The translations under genes were made by a program, and so were the position numbers. The notes below the pieces were generated by a model. It saw only the letters and a program-made list of their open reading frames with translations, was not told the DNA's origin and searched no databases. A stretch of DNA of 35,083 nucleotides from positions 1 through 35,083 of the IMG/VR virus record IMGVR_UViG_3300020477_000075. One strand, 5' to 3'. Below, piece after piece: positions 6,091 to 12,726 of the stretch. Source of the DNA: a virus. The first letter of the stretch is position 1, and each line of letters begins with the position of its first letter.

Positions 6091-6118
6091 TTGACAAAAT
6101 GACGATGTATGGTATAAT
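6091..6118 (+). promoter_or_regulatory. sigma70-type promoter with CGATG spacer
   Basis: TTGACA (6091-6096), 16-nt spacer AAATGACGATGTATGG, TATAAT (6113-6118). Heads the small-gene unit 6158-6406. Confidence 0.8.
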
Positions 6119-6157
6119 GAAGGAGTGTACGATGTAACCTTTTGAGGAGTGCTGCCT

Positions 6158-6214
6158 ATGGGAGCGATTTTGCTTTTAGTTTTAATGTTTGTGTTAGCTG
6201 ATGGTTGGGAGTAA
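6158..6214 (+). CDS. Putative transmembrane microprotein (18 aa)
   Basis: ATG 8 nt after GAGGAG. The product is a single hydrophobic helix followed by a short polar tail (MGAILLLVLMFVLADGWE). Good ribosome-binding site and position directly behind a promoter support it, but at 18 codons it could be a leader peptide or chance. Confidence 0.4.
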   Translation: MGAILLLVLMFVLADGWE

Positions 6215-6238
6215 TTCTAACCACAAGGAGAGAAAAGA

Positions 6239-6406
6239 ATGAGTAACCCAGAAGAACCTATTTTTCACGGAGACTTTAACTTGCTGCATGACTATTGTGA
6301 AGCAACCGACGACGGAAAGCCTATTGATATGGATGACGACGAGGGTGCAAGGGACTGGCTGAATGGCCTGTTTGCCGCAATGGGAAGTGACGTTACACTA
6401 GAGTAG
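6239..6406 (+). CDS. Small acidic hypothetical protein (55 aa)
   Basis: Not recognised. ATG after AAGGAGAGAAAAG. Acidic, with MDDDEGARDWLNGLFAAMG in the C-terminal half, which looks like a helical hairpin. Followed by about 130 nt of non-coding sequence in which ACCGGC (about 6420) can pair with GCCGGT before TTTTCTTTTT, probably the transcript terminator. Confidence 0.6.
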   Translation: MSNPEEPIFHGDFNLLHDYCEATDDGKPIDMDDDEGARDWLNGLFAAMGSDVTLE

Positions 6407-6540
6407 CCTGACTAGGAATACCGGCGAGGTCACAAGTGCGGTGTGATCCAAAACCGTAACCGAGTAGCAGGACTAAGGACGTTAAAGCACTGTGCGCCTG
6501 CTGCGTAAGTCGGACAAGCCGGTTTTCTTTTTAAGAGAGA
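6407..6540 (+). terminator. Structured 3' region ending GCCGGTTTTCTTTTT
   Basis: ACCGGC near 6420 and GCCGGT near 6520 are complementary and close a ~100-nt stem-loop that contains GTAGCAGG/CCTGCTGC. The T-rich tail at 6524-6532 suggests termination. The ending matches the other CCGGTTTYCTTT 3' ends. Confidence 0.45.
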
Positions 6541-6546
6541 TTGAAG

Positions 6547-6894
6547 ATGAGTGAGAAGTATGAAAATTATTTGCCTTCTAAATTGTTAGAGGATTGTAGG
6601 GAACTTGCGGCTAAGGCTAAACGTAAGAGCAATTCCTCACATACTCTTAGCAATAGAATTACAAGTGTTAGAAGAAGGTTAAAGAAAGCAGCACGAGAGG
6701 GTTATACGAGTCTTACTGTCAGTGATTGCTACTATCATAGAGATGCGATTGCTGACGAATTTGAGAAACATGGCTTTGTGGTCAAGGTAGTTGAATCCGC
6801 AACCCACTTACGTTGTGAGATTACAATATCTTGGGGAGAGGGAAGTCGGCGGGTTCCTATGGACAGACCTGCACTGATGTTTAAGCCAGTATAA
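6547..6894 (+). CDS. Basic hypothetical protein (115 aa)
   Basis: Not recognised. Lys/Arg-rich helical N-terminal half (KAKRKSNSSHTLSNRI, SVRRRLKKAA) followed by a beta-rich C-terminal half (HGFVVKVVESATHLRCEI). Could bind nucleic acid. Begins with the cassette junction TTGAAG-ATG-AGT that is repeated at four further genes here; a TTG 6 nt upstream is a less likely start. Confidence 0.6.
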   Translation: MSEKYENYLPSKLLEDCRELAAKAKRKSNSSHTLSNRITSVRRRLKKAAREGYTSLTVSDCYYHRDAIADEFEKHGFVVKVVESATHLRCEITISWGEGSRRVPMDRPALMFKPV

Positions 6895-6920
6895 TGGTAG
6901 ACTATATAGAGGAGTTGAAG

Positions 6921-7082
6921 ATGAGTGATCTTAATTATAAGACCGGAGAAATTGCTGATAGCGATAAGCTAGTAAGCATTGTTGTAGAGGGTGGCATGGT
7001 AGTCGAAGTTAATGGACTACCTGCTGACTGGCAGTATTACATTGATGATAGAGATTGTCCACCGGAGATTGAAGATGAGTAG
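6921..7082 (+). CDS. Small conserved-type protein (53 aa)
   Basis: Function unknown. VSIVVEGGMVVEVNGLPADW followed by QYYIDDRDCP matches a short motif (beta-strand, GG turn, LP-x-x-W, acidic Asp cluster) found in many small uncharacterised bacterial and phage proteins. Start chosen at the TTGAAG-ATG-AGT junction rather than the ATG at 6894. The end overlaps the next gene by 8 nt. Confidence 0.6.
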   Translation: MSDLNYKTGEIADSDKLVSIVVEGGMVVEVNGLPADWQYYIDDRDCPPEIEDE

Positions 7083-7263
7083 AACTATATACCTACATTT
7101 AGAGCCACATATGATAAGCCCTGAGTCTGGTGCTACTGTTGAGATTCAATTAGGTGATGAGGGTATTGTTGCCGAGGCTTGGAGCTTAGATGCCTGCATA
7201 GCAGCTACTAATTATTCTTATAATGAACTTGGTATTGAGGTAAAAGGGGTTGAAGATGAGTAG
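7075..7263 (+). CDS. Small hypothetical protein (62 aa)
   Basis: Not recognised. Begins MSRTIYLHLEPHM and ends GVEDE; acidic, beta then alpha. The ATG lies inside the last codons of the preceding gene (GAAGATGAGTAG) and its own last codons provide the next gene's start in the same way. Confidence 0.55.
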   Translation: MSRTIYLHLEPHMISPESGATVEIQLGDEGIVAEAWSLDACIAATNYSYNELGIEVKGVEDE

Positions 7264-7339
7264 TGATGGATGGGATATTATGAGGCAGGTTTGGTTAGAT
7301 TGGCTTGAAGAAAATAAAGTGGAAATTGAAGATGAGTAG
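7256..7339 (+). CDS. Microprotein (27 aa)
   Basis: MSSDGWDIMRQVWLDWLEEN then KVEIEDE. Trp-rich amphipathic helix with the same E-(x)-E-D-E ending as its neighbours. Only its embedding in the overlapping GAAGATGAGTAG chain supports it. Confidence 0.45.
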   Translation: MSSDGWDIMRQVWLDWLEENKVEIEDE

Positions 7340-7469
7340 TACAGTAGTAATATATTTAGACTTTGAACGTGACGATATTGATGACATAGATGTATATGAA
7401 TATCTAAACGAGCTAATGGATAACAATGATTTGGAGTGGGAGATTGGTACGACATGCCGGATAATTTAA
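7332..7469 (+). CDS. Small acidic protein (45 aa)
   Basis: Not recognised. MSSTVVIYLDFERDDIDDID start, acidic (YEYLNELMDNNDLEW). Starts within the previous gene's end by the same junction and overlaps the next start by 16 nt. Confidence 0.45.
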   Translation: MSSTVVIYLDFERDDIDDIDVYEYLNELMDNNDLEWEIGTTCRII

Positions 7470-7633
7470 CAAATGAACAAGTTGACGCTATTACACACGC
7501 ATGGCTGGACTGTATGGCTGTAGCTCACATAGGTGAGTCAGACGTAGACTTAGGAAGTTTGGCGGAGGCTGGGAGAGATAGCGCACAGGAATTAGAAGAT
7601 GCGTTTCCGTGGTTGAATGAGAAGAGGGTGTGA
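7454..7633 (+). CDS. Small hypothetical protein (59 aa)
   Basis: Not recognised. ATG 7454 (MPDNLTNEQVDAITHAWLDC) is preferred over a GTG at 7436; the ribosome-binding site is a weak GGGAG about 14 nt upstream. Helical and acidic. Last member of the small-gene chain; the boundary repeat at 7662 follows. Confidence 0.5.
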   Translation: MPDNLTNEQVDAITHAWLDCMAVAHIGESDVDLGSLAEAGRDSAQELEDAFPWLNEKRV

Positions 7634-7661
7634 CATGGTGGAGTACCTTGAATAATATATC

Positions 7662-7690
7662 AAAAAACGCCCCGCAATTTTTGTGCCAAA
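7662..7690 (-). repeat. Boundary repeat copy C
   Basis: AAAAAACGCCCCGCAATTTT then TGTGCCAAA, reverse complement of copy A with one change in the GC core. Lies between the small-gene chain and the promoter at 7742. Confidence 0.7.
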
Positions 7691-7741
7691 AAGTTTTTCG
7701 CAAAACTCTGGTTTTTCTGGTAATTATCTCAAGGTTAGAGC

Positions 7742-7769
7742 TTGACTTTGCCGATATATATGATAGAAT
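7742..7769 (+). promoter_or_regulatory. sigma70-like promoter with CGATA spacer
   Basis: TTGACT (7742-7747), 16-nt spacer TTGCCGATATATATGA, TAGAAT (7764-7769). Both boxes are one base off consensus but the spacer motif is intact. Confidence 0.7.
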
Positions 7770-7797
7770 GGTAGTGTAACAACAAAGGAGATTGACC

Positions 7798-8007
7798 ATG
7801 AAAGAGATGCAAGAGTACCAGCTTGTCTGCCGCCTGTGCAGGGAAACCACCGTTGTCAAGGCTGATCCAGATGACATACGCAAGTGGGGAACCGGCACGC
7901 TGATTCAGGATGCACTGCCGTACCTGCCAAAAGGTCATCGTGAGTTGCTGATGTCGGCAACCTGCGATTCATGCTGGCAAGAACTTTTTCCGCCGATGGA
8001 TGATTGA
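7798..8007 (+). CDS. Small zinc-ribbon-like protein (69 aa)
   Basis: CRLC near residue 11 and CDSC near residue 59 form a CxxC...CxxC pattern typical of a zinc ribbon. Function unknown. ATG start after AAAGGAGATTGACC. The last codons overlap the promoter for the next gene. Confidence 0.65.
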   Translation: MKEMQEYQLVCRLCRETTVVKADPDDIRKWGTGTLIQDALPYLPKGHRELLMSATCDSCWQELFPPMDD

Positions 8008-8031
8008 CATTTAGATTTTATATGCTATAAT
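8004..8031 (+). promoter_or_regulatory. sigma70-type promoter
   Basis: TTGACA (8004-8009) overlapping the previous stop codon, 16-nt spacer without CGATA, TATAAT (8026-8031). Confidence 0.75.
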
Positions 8032-8072
8032 GTATGGCATAAGCACAAGTTTTTTCAATGAAAGGTTTTGAA

Positions 8073-9272
8073 ATGAATTACGAAAAATTGCAAATGACCG
8101 CTGACAAGTCCGAAGGTTCCTTCGTTAGGAATCTGGAAGGTAAGACTGGCGTGGGGTTCGCTGAGAATCATCATGTCCATAAGGACTGGTACGCCACAAC
8201 GATGTCTTACGACGATGCGTTGGAACTGGCGTATGATGCTGCCCGTGACCGTGAGGATATTCTCGCACCTGTCAAGGATATTCAAGGTTCTGTCGATTCT
8301 GACGGCAACTTTGTTTTTAAGGTTGGTGACCGTGAGTTTATCCCAACCGACCATGCCATTGAGCAATTCGCAATTAGGGCTGGCGTTCCATCGTCTAGCG
8401 TTATGCGTGAACTGCGAAAGCAGGAAGATTATGACGCACAAGATGCTGACGTTATGACCTATCTTGCCAACAATGCTTTGCGTCGATTGAATCAGGATAA
8501 AGAGTATCGCTTGCGGACTTACACTGATGGGACTTGCCGCGCATTTGTGACTGACAAGTACGCACCAGTTGACAACCGTTGGTATCTTGAGACTCTCCAA
8601 GAGTTCATGCCTGAAGGCCGTTTGTCCCACTGGAAGGGCGACGAGGATACTATATATGGTAACATCCTTCTGCCTGATACCATTCTGGATTATGGTACTG
8701 ACGACGATTCTGACTACGGTGGAATGATTAGCATTGGTAACTGTGAGATTGGTAAACGCCGTATCTCTCAGACTCCAAGCCTGTTCCGTTCCATTTGCCT
8801 GAATGGTTGTATCTGGGGTCAAGTGTCTGGCAAGCAGATTCGTCGCCGTCACATTGGTACGATTGACTTGGAAGCGTTGAAGGTTGAGATTGGTGAGAAC
8901 ATTGAACACCAGTTGCCATTGTTGCCTAACGGTATCACCAAGTTCCTCGCTATGCGTGAATTTGAGAATGGCGATGTGTCGATGAAAAACATCATTGCCG
9001 CTGTCTGTAAGGATGAGCGATTCACCAAGCGTGAAGCGTCAACGGTTCTTGAGCAGTTCGTTACCTACGAGAACCATGAGCGTAACCTGTTCGGGGTTGT
9101 CAACGCAATCACGAGAGCAGGTCAAGAGTTTGACTCTGCTACATGGGTGAAGTTCGACGAAGTTGGCGGTAGCCTGATTGATACTGACGCAAGCCGATGG
9201 TCTGCGATTCTCAAGCGTGCCGATTCAATGCAGGATAAGGACTTTGAGAAAGTCTTTATGACTGCGGTTTAG
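8073..9272 (+). CDS. DUF932-like phage protein (399 aa)
   Basis: Looks like the phage/plasmid DUF932 group, whose role is unknown. Supporting segments: YRLRTYTDGTCRAFVTDKYA followed by PVDN (about residues 147-170), YGGMISIGNCEIGKRRISQT, FRSICLNGCIWG and RRRHIGTID in the middle. Acidic N-terminus, no signal peptide. ATG 8073 has GAAAGG at the usual spacing; an in-frame ATG at 8058 lacks one. Uses CGT for most Arg codons, unlike the AGA-rich genes further right. A GC-rich terminator follows. Confidence 0.6.
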   Translation: MNYEKLQMTADKSEGSFVRNLEGKTGVGFAENHHVHKDWYATTMSYDDALELAYDAARDREDILAPVKDIQGSVDSDGNFVFKVGDREFIPTDHAIEQFAIRAGVPSSSVMRELRKQEDYDAQDADVMTYLANNALRRLNQDKEYRLRTYTDGTCRAFVTDKYAPVDNRWYLETLQEFMPEGRLSHWKGDEDTIYGNILLPDTILDYGTDDDSDYGGMISIGNCEIGKRRISQTPSLFRSICLNGCIWGQVSGKQIRRRHIGTIDLEALKVEIGENIEHQLPLLPNGITKFLAMREFENGDVSMKNIIAAVCKDERFTKREASTVLEQFVTYENHERNLFGVVNAITRAGQEFDSATWVKFDEVGGSLIDTDASRWSAILKRADSMQDKDFEKVFMTAV

Positions 9273-9288
9273 GTTTCCTTTCGTTGGG

Positions 9289-9330
9289 CCGGTGGCGGTT
9301 GGTTGGCAGCCGCTGCCGGTTTTTCTTTTT
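9289..9330 (+). terminator. Rho-independent terminator
   Basis: CCGGTGGCGG (9289-9298) pairs along its whole length, with two G-U pairs, with CCGCTGCCGG (9310-9319), followed by TTTTTCTTTTT. Closes the unit beginning at 8004. Confidence 0.85.
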
Positions 9331-9339
9331 GGAGGTGTC

Positions 9340-9570
9340 ATGTTTAACGAAACAGAACGTAACATTATTACTATGGCTCTGATGTATCTTAAAAATGATT
9401 ATACAGAAGATGACCTAGCCGACTTGGGCATGGAGTGCAAAGGCATATTGCTAGAGCGTATGTGTCAAGAGATGATTGAGGATTTCGTCGGGCCTACTTG
9501 GGATGAAGAAGCAACGGCCAAAAATATAGAGCAATACCAATTGAAATTATTTCGAGAACCTAAAGAATAG
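9340..9570 (+). CDS. Hypothetical protein (76 aa)
   Basis: Not recognised. MFNETERNIITMALMYLKND start with GGAGG 5 nt upstream; the frame is open further left but only through the terminator. Helical and acidic (MIEDFVGPTWDEEATAKNIE). Lies between two terminators with no obvious promoter of its own, so it may depend on read-through. Confidence 0.65.
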   Translation: MFNETERNIITMALMYLKNDYTEDDLADLGMECKGILLERMCQEMIEDFVGPTWDEEATAKNIEQYQLKLFREPKE

Positions 9571-9580
9571 GGGTTGACAA

Positions 9581-9607
9581 CGGGCCAAAAAACGGCCCGG
9601 CTTTTTT
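9581..9607 (+). terminator. Rho-independent terminator
   Basis: CGGGCC (9581-9586), loop AAAAAAC, GGCCCG (9594-9599), then TTTTTT. The A6 loop mirrors the T6 tail, so it could also act on the minus strand. Boundary repeat copy D follows directly. Confidence 0.85.
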
Positions 9608-9608
9608 C

Positions 9609-9636
9609 AAAAACACCCCGCAATTTTTGTGCCAAA
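9609..9636 (-). repeat. Boundary repeat copy D
   Basis: AAAAACACCCCGCAATTTTT followed by GTGCCAAA, reverse complement of copy A with one change. Directly after the terminator at 9581-9607. Confidence 0.7.
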
Positions 9637-9683
9637 CCGCCCTGTCATATATTTTACTTAACTACTTATAGACTCAAGACTTA

Positions 9684-9711
9684 TGGACATTGTGTCGATA
9701 TATGGTATAAT
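9684..9711 (+). promoter_or_regulatory. sigma70-like promoter with CGATA spacer
   Basis: TGGACA (9684-9689), 16-nt spacer TTGTGTCGATATATGG, TATAAT (9706-9711). It reads into the CCCGG array and then against the minus-strand gene at 9971-10330, with no + strand gene nearby. Confidence 0.65.
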
Positions 9712-9747
9712 GGTATAGTCTGACCACTGTATGTAGCCCAGCTCTCT

Positions 9748-9910
9748 CCCGGTTGATATTGAGACTCAATCTCTATCCCGGTGTACAGCTCCCCTGCCCG
9801 GCCACCTCTTGTTTCCCGGTGTCTCCCCCTATTCACCCCGGTCAAGTGATTCAGTGACAGCCAGCGAAAAAGTTGCGTTTTGTAACCCGGTATCAATTCG
9901 TTTGTCCCGG
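9748..9910 (+). repeat. CCCGG array, seven copies
   Basis: CCCGG at 9748, 9777, 9797, 9815, 9837, 9886 and 9906, mostly about 20 nt apart in a C/T-rich, ORF-free stretch downstream of a promoter. The density is far above the surrounding sequence. A shorter version lies at 4819-4871. Confidence 0.6.
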
Positions 9911-9951
9911 CCCAACTTATCAGTTCCAAGTGATTTAGTGACAGCCAGCGA
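9844..9951 (+). repeat. 24-nt direct repeat with AGCCAGCGA core
   Basis: AAGTGATTCAGTGACAGCCA followed by GCGA at 9844-9867 recurs at 9928-9951 with one mismatch (C to T), 84 nt apart. Both end in the AGCCAGCG(A/G)AAA element found at 1722, 3370, 4891, 10439 and 10555. Confidence 0.75.
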
Positions 9952-9970
9952 GAAAAGACCATTTTAGGAT

Positions 9971-10330
9971 CTATGGGAAGCTAAAGAATCCGAGTGTGTC
10001 GAGCCACGGTAGCATAGCGGCCCAGTAGAGTATAGTCCCGGTAATTAAGAAATAATGCCACTTCCATTTCTTCCAGTTGAGGAAATATAAGAAGAGGATA
10101 GAATATATACTAATCCGGGATATCCAGAGTGCATTATATACACCAAACCACTTAATACAATATCTCATAGGTAGAAATATTTCTCGCTCCCAAGAATTTC
10201 CAATATAGTATCTTGTGAGCCACATATCTGCCGTATGTATCAATAGAAGCAAAAATACGAAGAGGATAGAAATAGTTTTAGACGGAGTATTATTACTAGG
10301 CTTCGACGCCTTTATACAAGGACTTATCAT
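9971..10330 (-). CDS. Multi-pass membrane protein, minus strand (119 aa)
   Basis: The only convincing minus-strand gene. About four hydrophobic segments: ILFVFLLLLIHTADMWLTRY, a second around FGVYNALWISRISIY, ILFLYFLNW, and a C-terminal TGTILYWAAMLPW. The layout (Asp in the first helix, later basic stretch) recalls small DUF5658-like membrane proteins, as does the gene at 20797. GAGGT lies 7 nt before its ATG. Its 3' end faces the convergent CCCGG transcript. AT-rich compared with the left region. Role unknown. Confidence 0.6.
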   Translation of the reverse strand: MISPCIKASKPSNNTPSKTISILFVFLLLLIHTADMWLTRYYIGNSWEREIFLPMRYCIKWFGVYNALWISRISIYSILFLYFLNWKKWKWHYFLITGTILYWAAMLPWLDTLGFFSFP

Positions 10331-10367
10331 AGTTATTACCTCGCTAACGACTAGAGGGTGGTAGTAT

Positions 10368-10373
10368 ATTATA
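10368..10373 (-). promoter_or_regulatory. Possible minus-strand -10 box
   Basis: TATAAT on the minus strand 38 nt upstream of the minus-strand gene. No good -35 is visible, so it is only a weak candidate. Confidence 0.3.
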
Positions 10374-10438
10374 CACGGCTAACCATATATTCCACCGAGT
10401 GTCTCTGCTAATCATTTCAGATCCGCCCAAATAGTTAT

Positions 10439-10446
10439 AGCCAGCG
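10439..10446 (+). promoter_or_regulatory. AGCCAGCG element upstream of promoter
   Basis: ATAGCCAGCGAGAAAAACC, 30 nt before the -35 at 10476. Same element as at 1722, 3370, 4891, 9859, 9943 and (AGCCAGCTAAAA) 10555. Confidence 0.5.
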
Positions 10447-10475
10447 AGAAAAACCATTTTTTCTAAAGAATCTAG

Positions 10476-10504
10476 TTGACAAATACCGATACAGATTGTA
10501 TCAT
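10476..10504 (+). promoter_or_regulatory. sigma70-type promoter with CGATA spacer
   Basis: TTGACA (10476-10481), 17-nt spacer AATACCGATACAGATTG, TATCAT (10499-10504). Gives a 70-nt leader to the gene at 10579. Confidence 0.7.
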
Positions 10505-10578
10505 ATAGCGTGGCTGTCGCACCAAACCCAATTGGATGAAAGCGTTTATAGTATAGCCAGCTAAAAAAGGAGAGAATT

Positions 10579-10995
10579 ATGGGTAAGAAGAAGAGAGGAC
10601 AGAAGGTGTGCCCTGAGTGCGGTACAGTGAACGGTGTGCGCGCCTACTACTGTAAGGAGTGTGATTATGCCTTTAAGATGAAGAAGCGTTCTAAGAACCG
10701 TAGAGGGCGTCCTGTGAAGGACTGGCGAACCTTGGAGGTAGGGGATTACATTCGTGTCATTGGTAGGTCGGGTAGTTACTATATCAAGTCTAATGGGGAT
10801 AAGATATATTTTACAGATGCCGGGATCTATCATATAAAACAGAAACATGGGGAAGGATTGACTGTAATAGGAGTCGGAAGACAATCACATGGATTCGAGT
10901 TCCTGTATATGGGTAAGGAGAAGCAGTCTAAGCTCCTAGATAATATGTTCAACGCCCCACATAAACTGTGTAAGGTAGACTATATACCACGTTAA
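10579..10995 (+). CDS. Basic zinc-ribbon protein (138 aa)
   Basis: N-terminal CPEC-x9-10-CKEC (about residues 11-28) makes a zinc ribbon, flanked by very basic segments (MGKKKRGQK, MKKRSKNRRGRPVKDW). The RRGRPVK stretch resembles an AT-hook. The C-terminal half is beta-rich (VGDYIRVIGRSGSYYI). Probably binds nucleic acid; specific role unknown. ATG after AAAAAAGGAGAGAATT. Confidence 0.65.
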   Translation: MGKKKRGQKVCPECGTVNGVRAYYCKECDYAFKMKKRSKNRRGRPVKDWRTLEVGDYIRVIGRSGSYYIKSNGDKIYFTDAGIYHIKQKHGEGLTVIGVGRQSHGFEFLYMGKEKQSKLLDNMFNAPHKLCKVDYIPR

Positions 10996-11069
10996 ACTTC
11001 GAGGGATCTGCTAACGATATTATTCAAAAGCGGAACTGTTTTGTGAATTTTCGCGGATTCGGGTTGTTT

Positions 11070-11097
11070 TTTGTAGTCGCCGCCCCTATTATATAAT
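11070..11097 (+). promoter_or_regulatory. Weak promoter candidate
   Basis: TATAAT at 11092-11097 with a poor -35 (TTTGTA, 16 nt upstream), 26 nt before the ATG at 11124. The -10 is convincing, the rest is not. Confidence 0.35.
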
Positions 11098-11123
11098 AAA
11101 ACGTTTGCTTCCAAAAGGAAAGA

Positions 11124-11432
11124 ATGAATATGAATATTACTTACTTCACAGATATGTTTGTTAAAGCAAAGGAAGAAACAATAGGTCTTGATTCTAATTC
11201 TTCTACAGAGATTAACGATGCTTATGAAACGTTTGTCGATCTGGTAACTCAACTGAAGTCTGGAGACGATTTTGCCCTTGCTCAAATGGTTAGAATGTCC
11301 ACTATGACTCTTAAAGAGAAATTACGATGGCGTATGCACTTAGCAGAAGAAGGTATTGAAATGACCCCTAGACAAGTAGATGAATATGTCGTCTTACTAG
11401 AATTAGCTATAAATCACTCACTCGACGAATAA
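11124..11432 (+). CDS. Hypothetical protein (102 aa)
   Basis: Not recognised. Mostly helical and acidic (DAYETFVDLVTQLKSGDDFA; EYVVLLELAINHSLDE). ATG after AAAAGGAAAG; a second in-frame ATG two codons later is possible. Isolated between a weak promoter and the terminator at 11497. Confidence 0.65.
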   Translation: MNMNITYFTDMFVKAKEETIGLDSNSSTEINDAYETFVDLVTQLKSGDDFALAQMVRMSTMTLKEKLRWRMHLAEEGIEMTPRQVDEYVVLLELAINHSLDE

Positions 11433-11496
11433 CATGCGCGTACTTTGTGCTTATTGCCATGCCAGCAGGTTCAAATCAATATTTTTCTCTCCCCTT

Positions 11497-11533
11497 AGAC
11501 CTCCTGTATCCTTTGTGGTATAGGGGGTCTTTT
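11497..11533 (+). terminator. Hairpin terminator
   Basis: AGACC (11497-11501) with GGTCT (11526-11530), extended by CCT/AGG and TA/TA pairs, followed by TTTT. Probably ends the unit at 11124. Confidence 0.6.
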
Positions 11534-11550
11534 AATACTGTATATAGTGT

Positions 11551-11556
11551 TATAAT
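11551..11556 (+). promoter_or_regulatory. Isolated -10 box
   Basis: TATAAT preceded by TATATAGTGT; the -35 is poor (TTTTAA-like). It could start the unit of secreted and enzymatic genes from 11705. Confidence 0.35.
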
Positions 11557-11704
11557 GGTATATATTGTATGTCGTACTACCCTTTGAGTATCCGAAATGG
11601 CATATCTAACGTGTATAATTAAGTAGAGCATTAGGGTAGAAAACCCAATAAAAAAATAGAAACTAGAAGAAAATGGGCATAAAACCCACAAAAGGAGGAA
11701 ATCT

Positions 11705-12076
11705 ATGAAATCCGCTATTCTATCAGTAATTGTATTACTATTTTCATCTGCAACATGTGATGCACAGGAGCCTAATCGTATTATTAAACCTCCTCAGCCT
11801 AGACCTCTAGTTGGAAATAGACTGGGTGTAGGTAAACAAGAGTGGCAAAATTCTCGTCCACAACAGCAAACCATTAGGCCTAATAATTATTACAGACCCT
11901 ATGTACATCCATTCTACTACCCCTCTGTGGAGACTAGGTTTCACCCACTACATGGATTCTATAGAGTTTACAGACCTCCAGTAATCAACCCCTATTACAA
12001 TCCTCCGGTTATTACATATCCTCAACCAGTATACCCAGCGCCATTCCAAGGTTTCTACTTTCAATTTGGATTTTAG
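11705..12076 (+). CDS. Secreted Pro/Tyr-rich protein (123 aa)
   Basis: Signal peptide MKSAILSVIVLLFSSATCDA with cleavage likely after CDA (about residue 20), then a Pro/Tyr/Asn-rich low-complexity mature part (NNYYRPYVHPFYYPSVET; PPVINPYYNPPVITYP). No domain recognised. Such composition suits an extracellular or envelope-associated structural protein. Strong AAAGGAGG ribosome-binding site 7 nt before ATG. Another exported Pro-rich protein is encoded at 24247. Confidence 0.7.
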   Translation: MKSAILSVIVLLFSSATCDAQEPNRIIKPPQPRPLVGNRLGVGKQEWQNSRPQQQTIRPNNYYRPYVHPFYYPSVETRFHPLHGFYRVYRPPVINPYYNPPVITYPQPVYPAPFQGFYFQFGF

Positions 12077-12085
12077 GAGACAACC

Positions 12086-12715
12086 ATGAGACTGTTCCAA
12101 GTAAGAAAATTACCTGACTGGGTGATAGATGAAATCACCCCTTATCATAATAACTTACCAGAAACGAATCACTTGGATGGAAAATATAGACTGCGGAGAT
12201 ACTCAGTTGTAGCACCAATTATAGAAGGACATTTAATGCCTTTGGGGTATGGAAGGCTCTCTACAAATGAGTTCACACAATCATCAAAATATAATAAGTT
12301 TCAGGGAGACGTAAAGAGAGTATTTGAACCACTTGAGGAATCTTTTGTCAGATCTAAGGCATTTACCTTTATCTGCAATCTATTTAACAAGGAGTTTAAT
12401 TGGCAAGGGAACATAGAAGTTCACCAGATGAGAGTTCTAGCTAAGGAGGGAGGTAAGCTTTCTCCAGAGGGAATTCATCAGGACGGCTTCGATAACATAA
12501 GCATGCTAGGCGTTTCCAGAAAAAATATGACAGGCGGTCACTTATTATTATATCGTGATAGGAAATCTGAACCTATTGTAGATATGATACTAAGAGACGG
12601 CGAGTCTGTATACCTTGACGACAGGGAGCTGTGGCATAACGGAAGTCCTGTTGTTGCAGTAGATCCAGACTCTGAAACATACATGGACATGTTAATACTA
12701 TTAGCAAAGAGGTGA
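12086..12715 (+). CDS. 2OG-Fe(II) dioxygenase family protein (209 aa)
   Basis: Matches the PF10014-like 2-oxoglutarate/Fe(II) dioxygenases (the group containing BsmA and L-isoleucine hydroxylases). Key signs: HQMRVLA then EGIHQDGFDNISMLGVSRKN with the H-x-D iron ligands (about residues 134-136), TGGHLLLY, and DGESVYLDDRELWHNGSPV carrying the distal His. These enzymes hydroxylate amino acids or related molecules; the substrate cannot be told. Full length. ATG after AGGAGACAACC, 9 nt from the secreted-protein gene. Confidence 0.75.
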   Translation: MRLFQVRKLPDWVIDEITPYHNNLPETNHLDGKYRLRRYSVVAPIIEGHLMPLGYGRLSTNEFTQSSKYNKFQGDVKRVFEPLEESFVRSKAFTFICNLFNKEFNWQGNIEVHQMRVLAKEGGKLSPEGIHQDGFDNISMLGVSRKNMTGGHLLLYRDRKSEPIVDMILRDGESVYLDDRELWHNGSPVVAVDPDSETYMDMLILLAKR

Positions 12716-12726
12716 AATAAAGAGTG

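Noticed and set aside
8055-8909. 284-codon open frame on the minus strand
   Set aside because: Exactly antisense to the DUF932-like gene, without a ribosome-binding site or recognisable domain; arises from the codon bias of the + strand gene.
9573-9578. TTGACA after the gene ending at 9570
   Set aside because: No -10 box at 16-17 nt; the sequence immediately downstream is a terminator hairpin.
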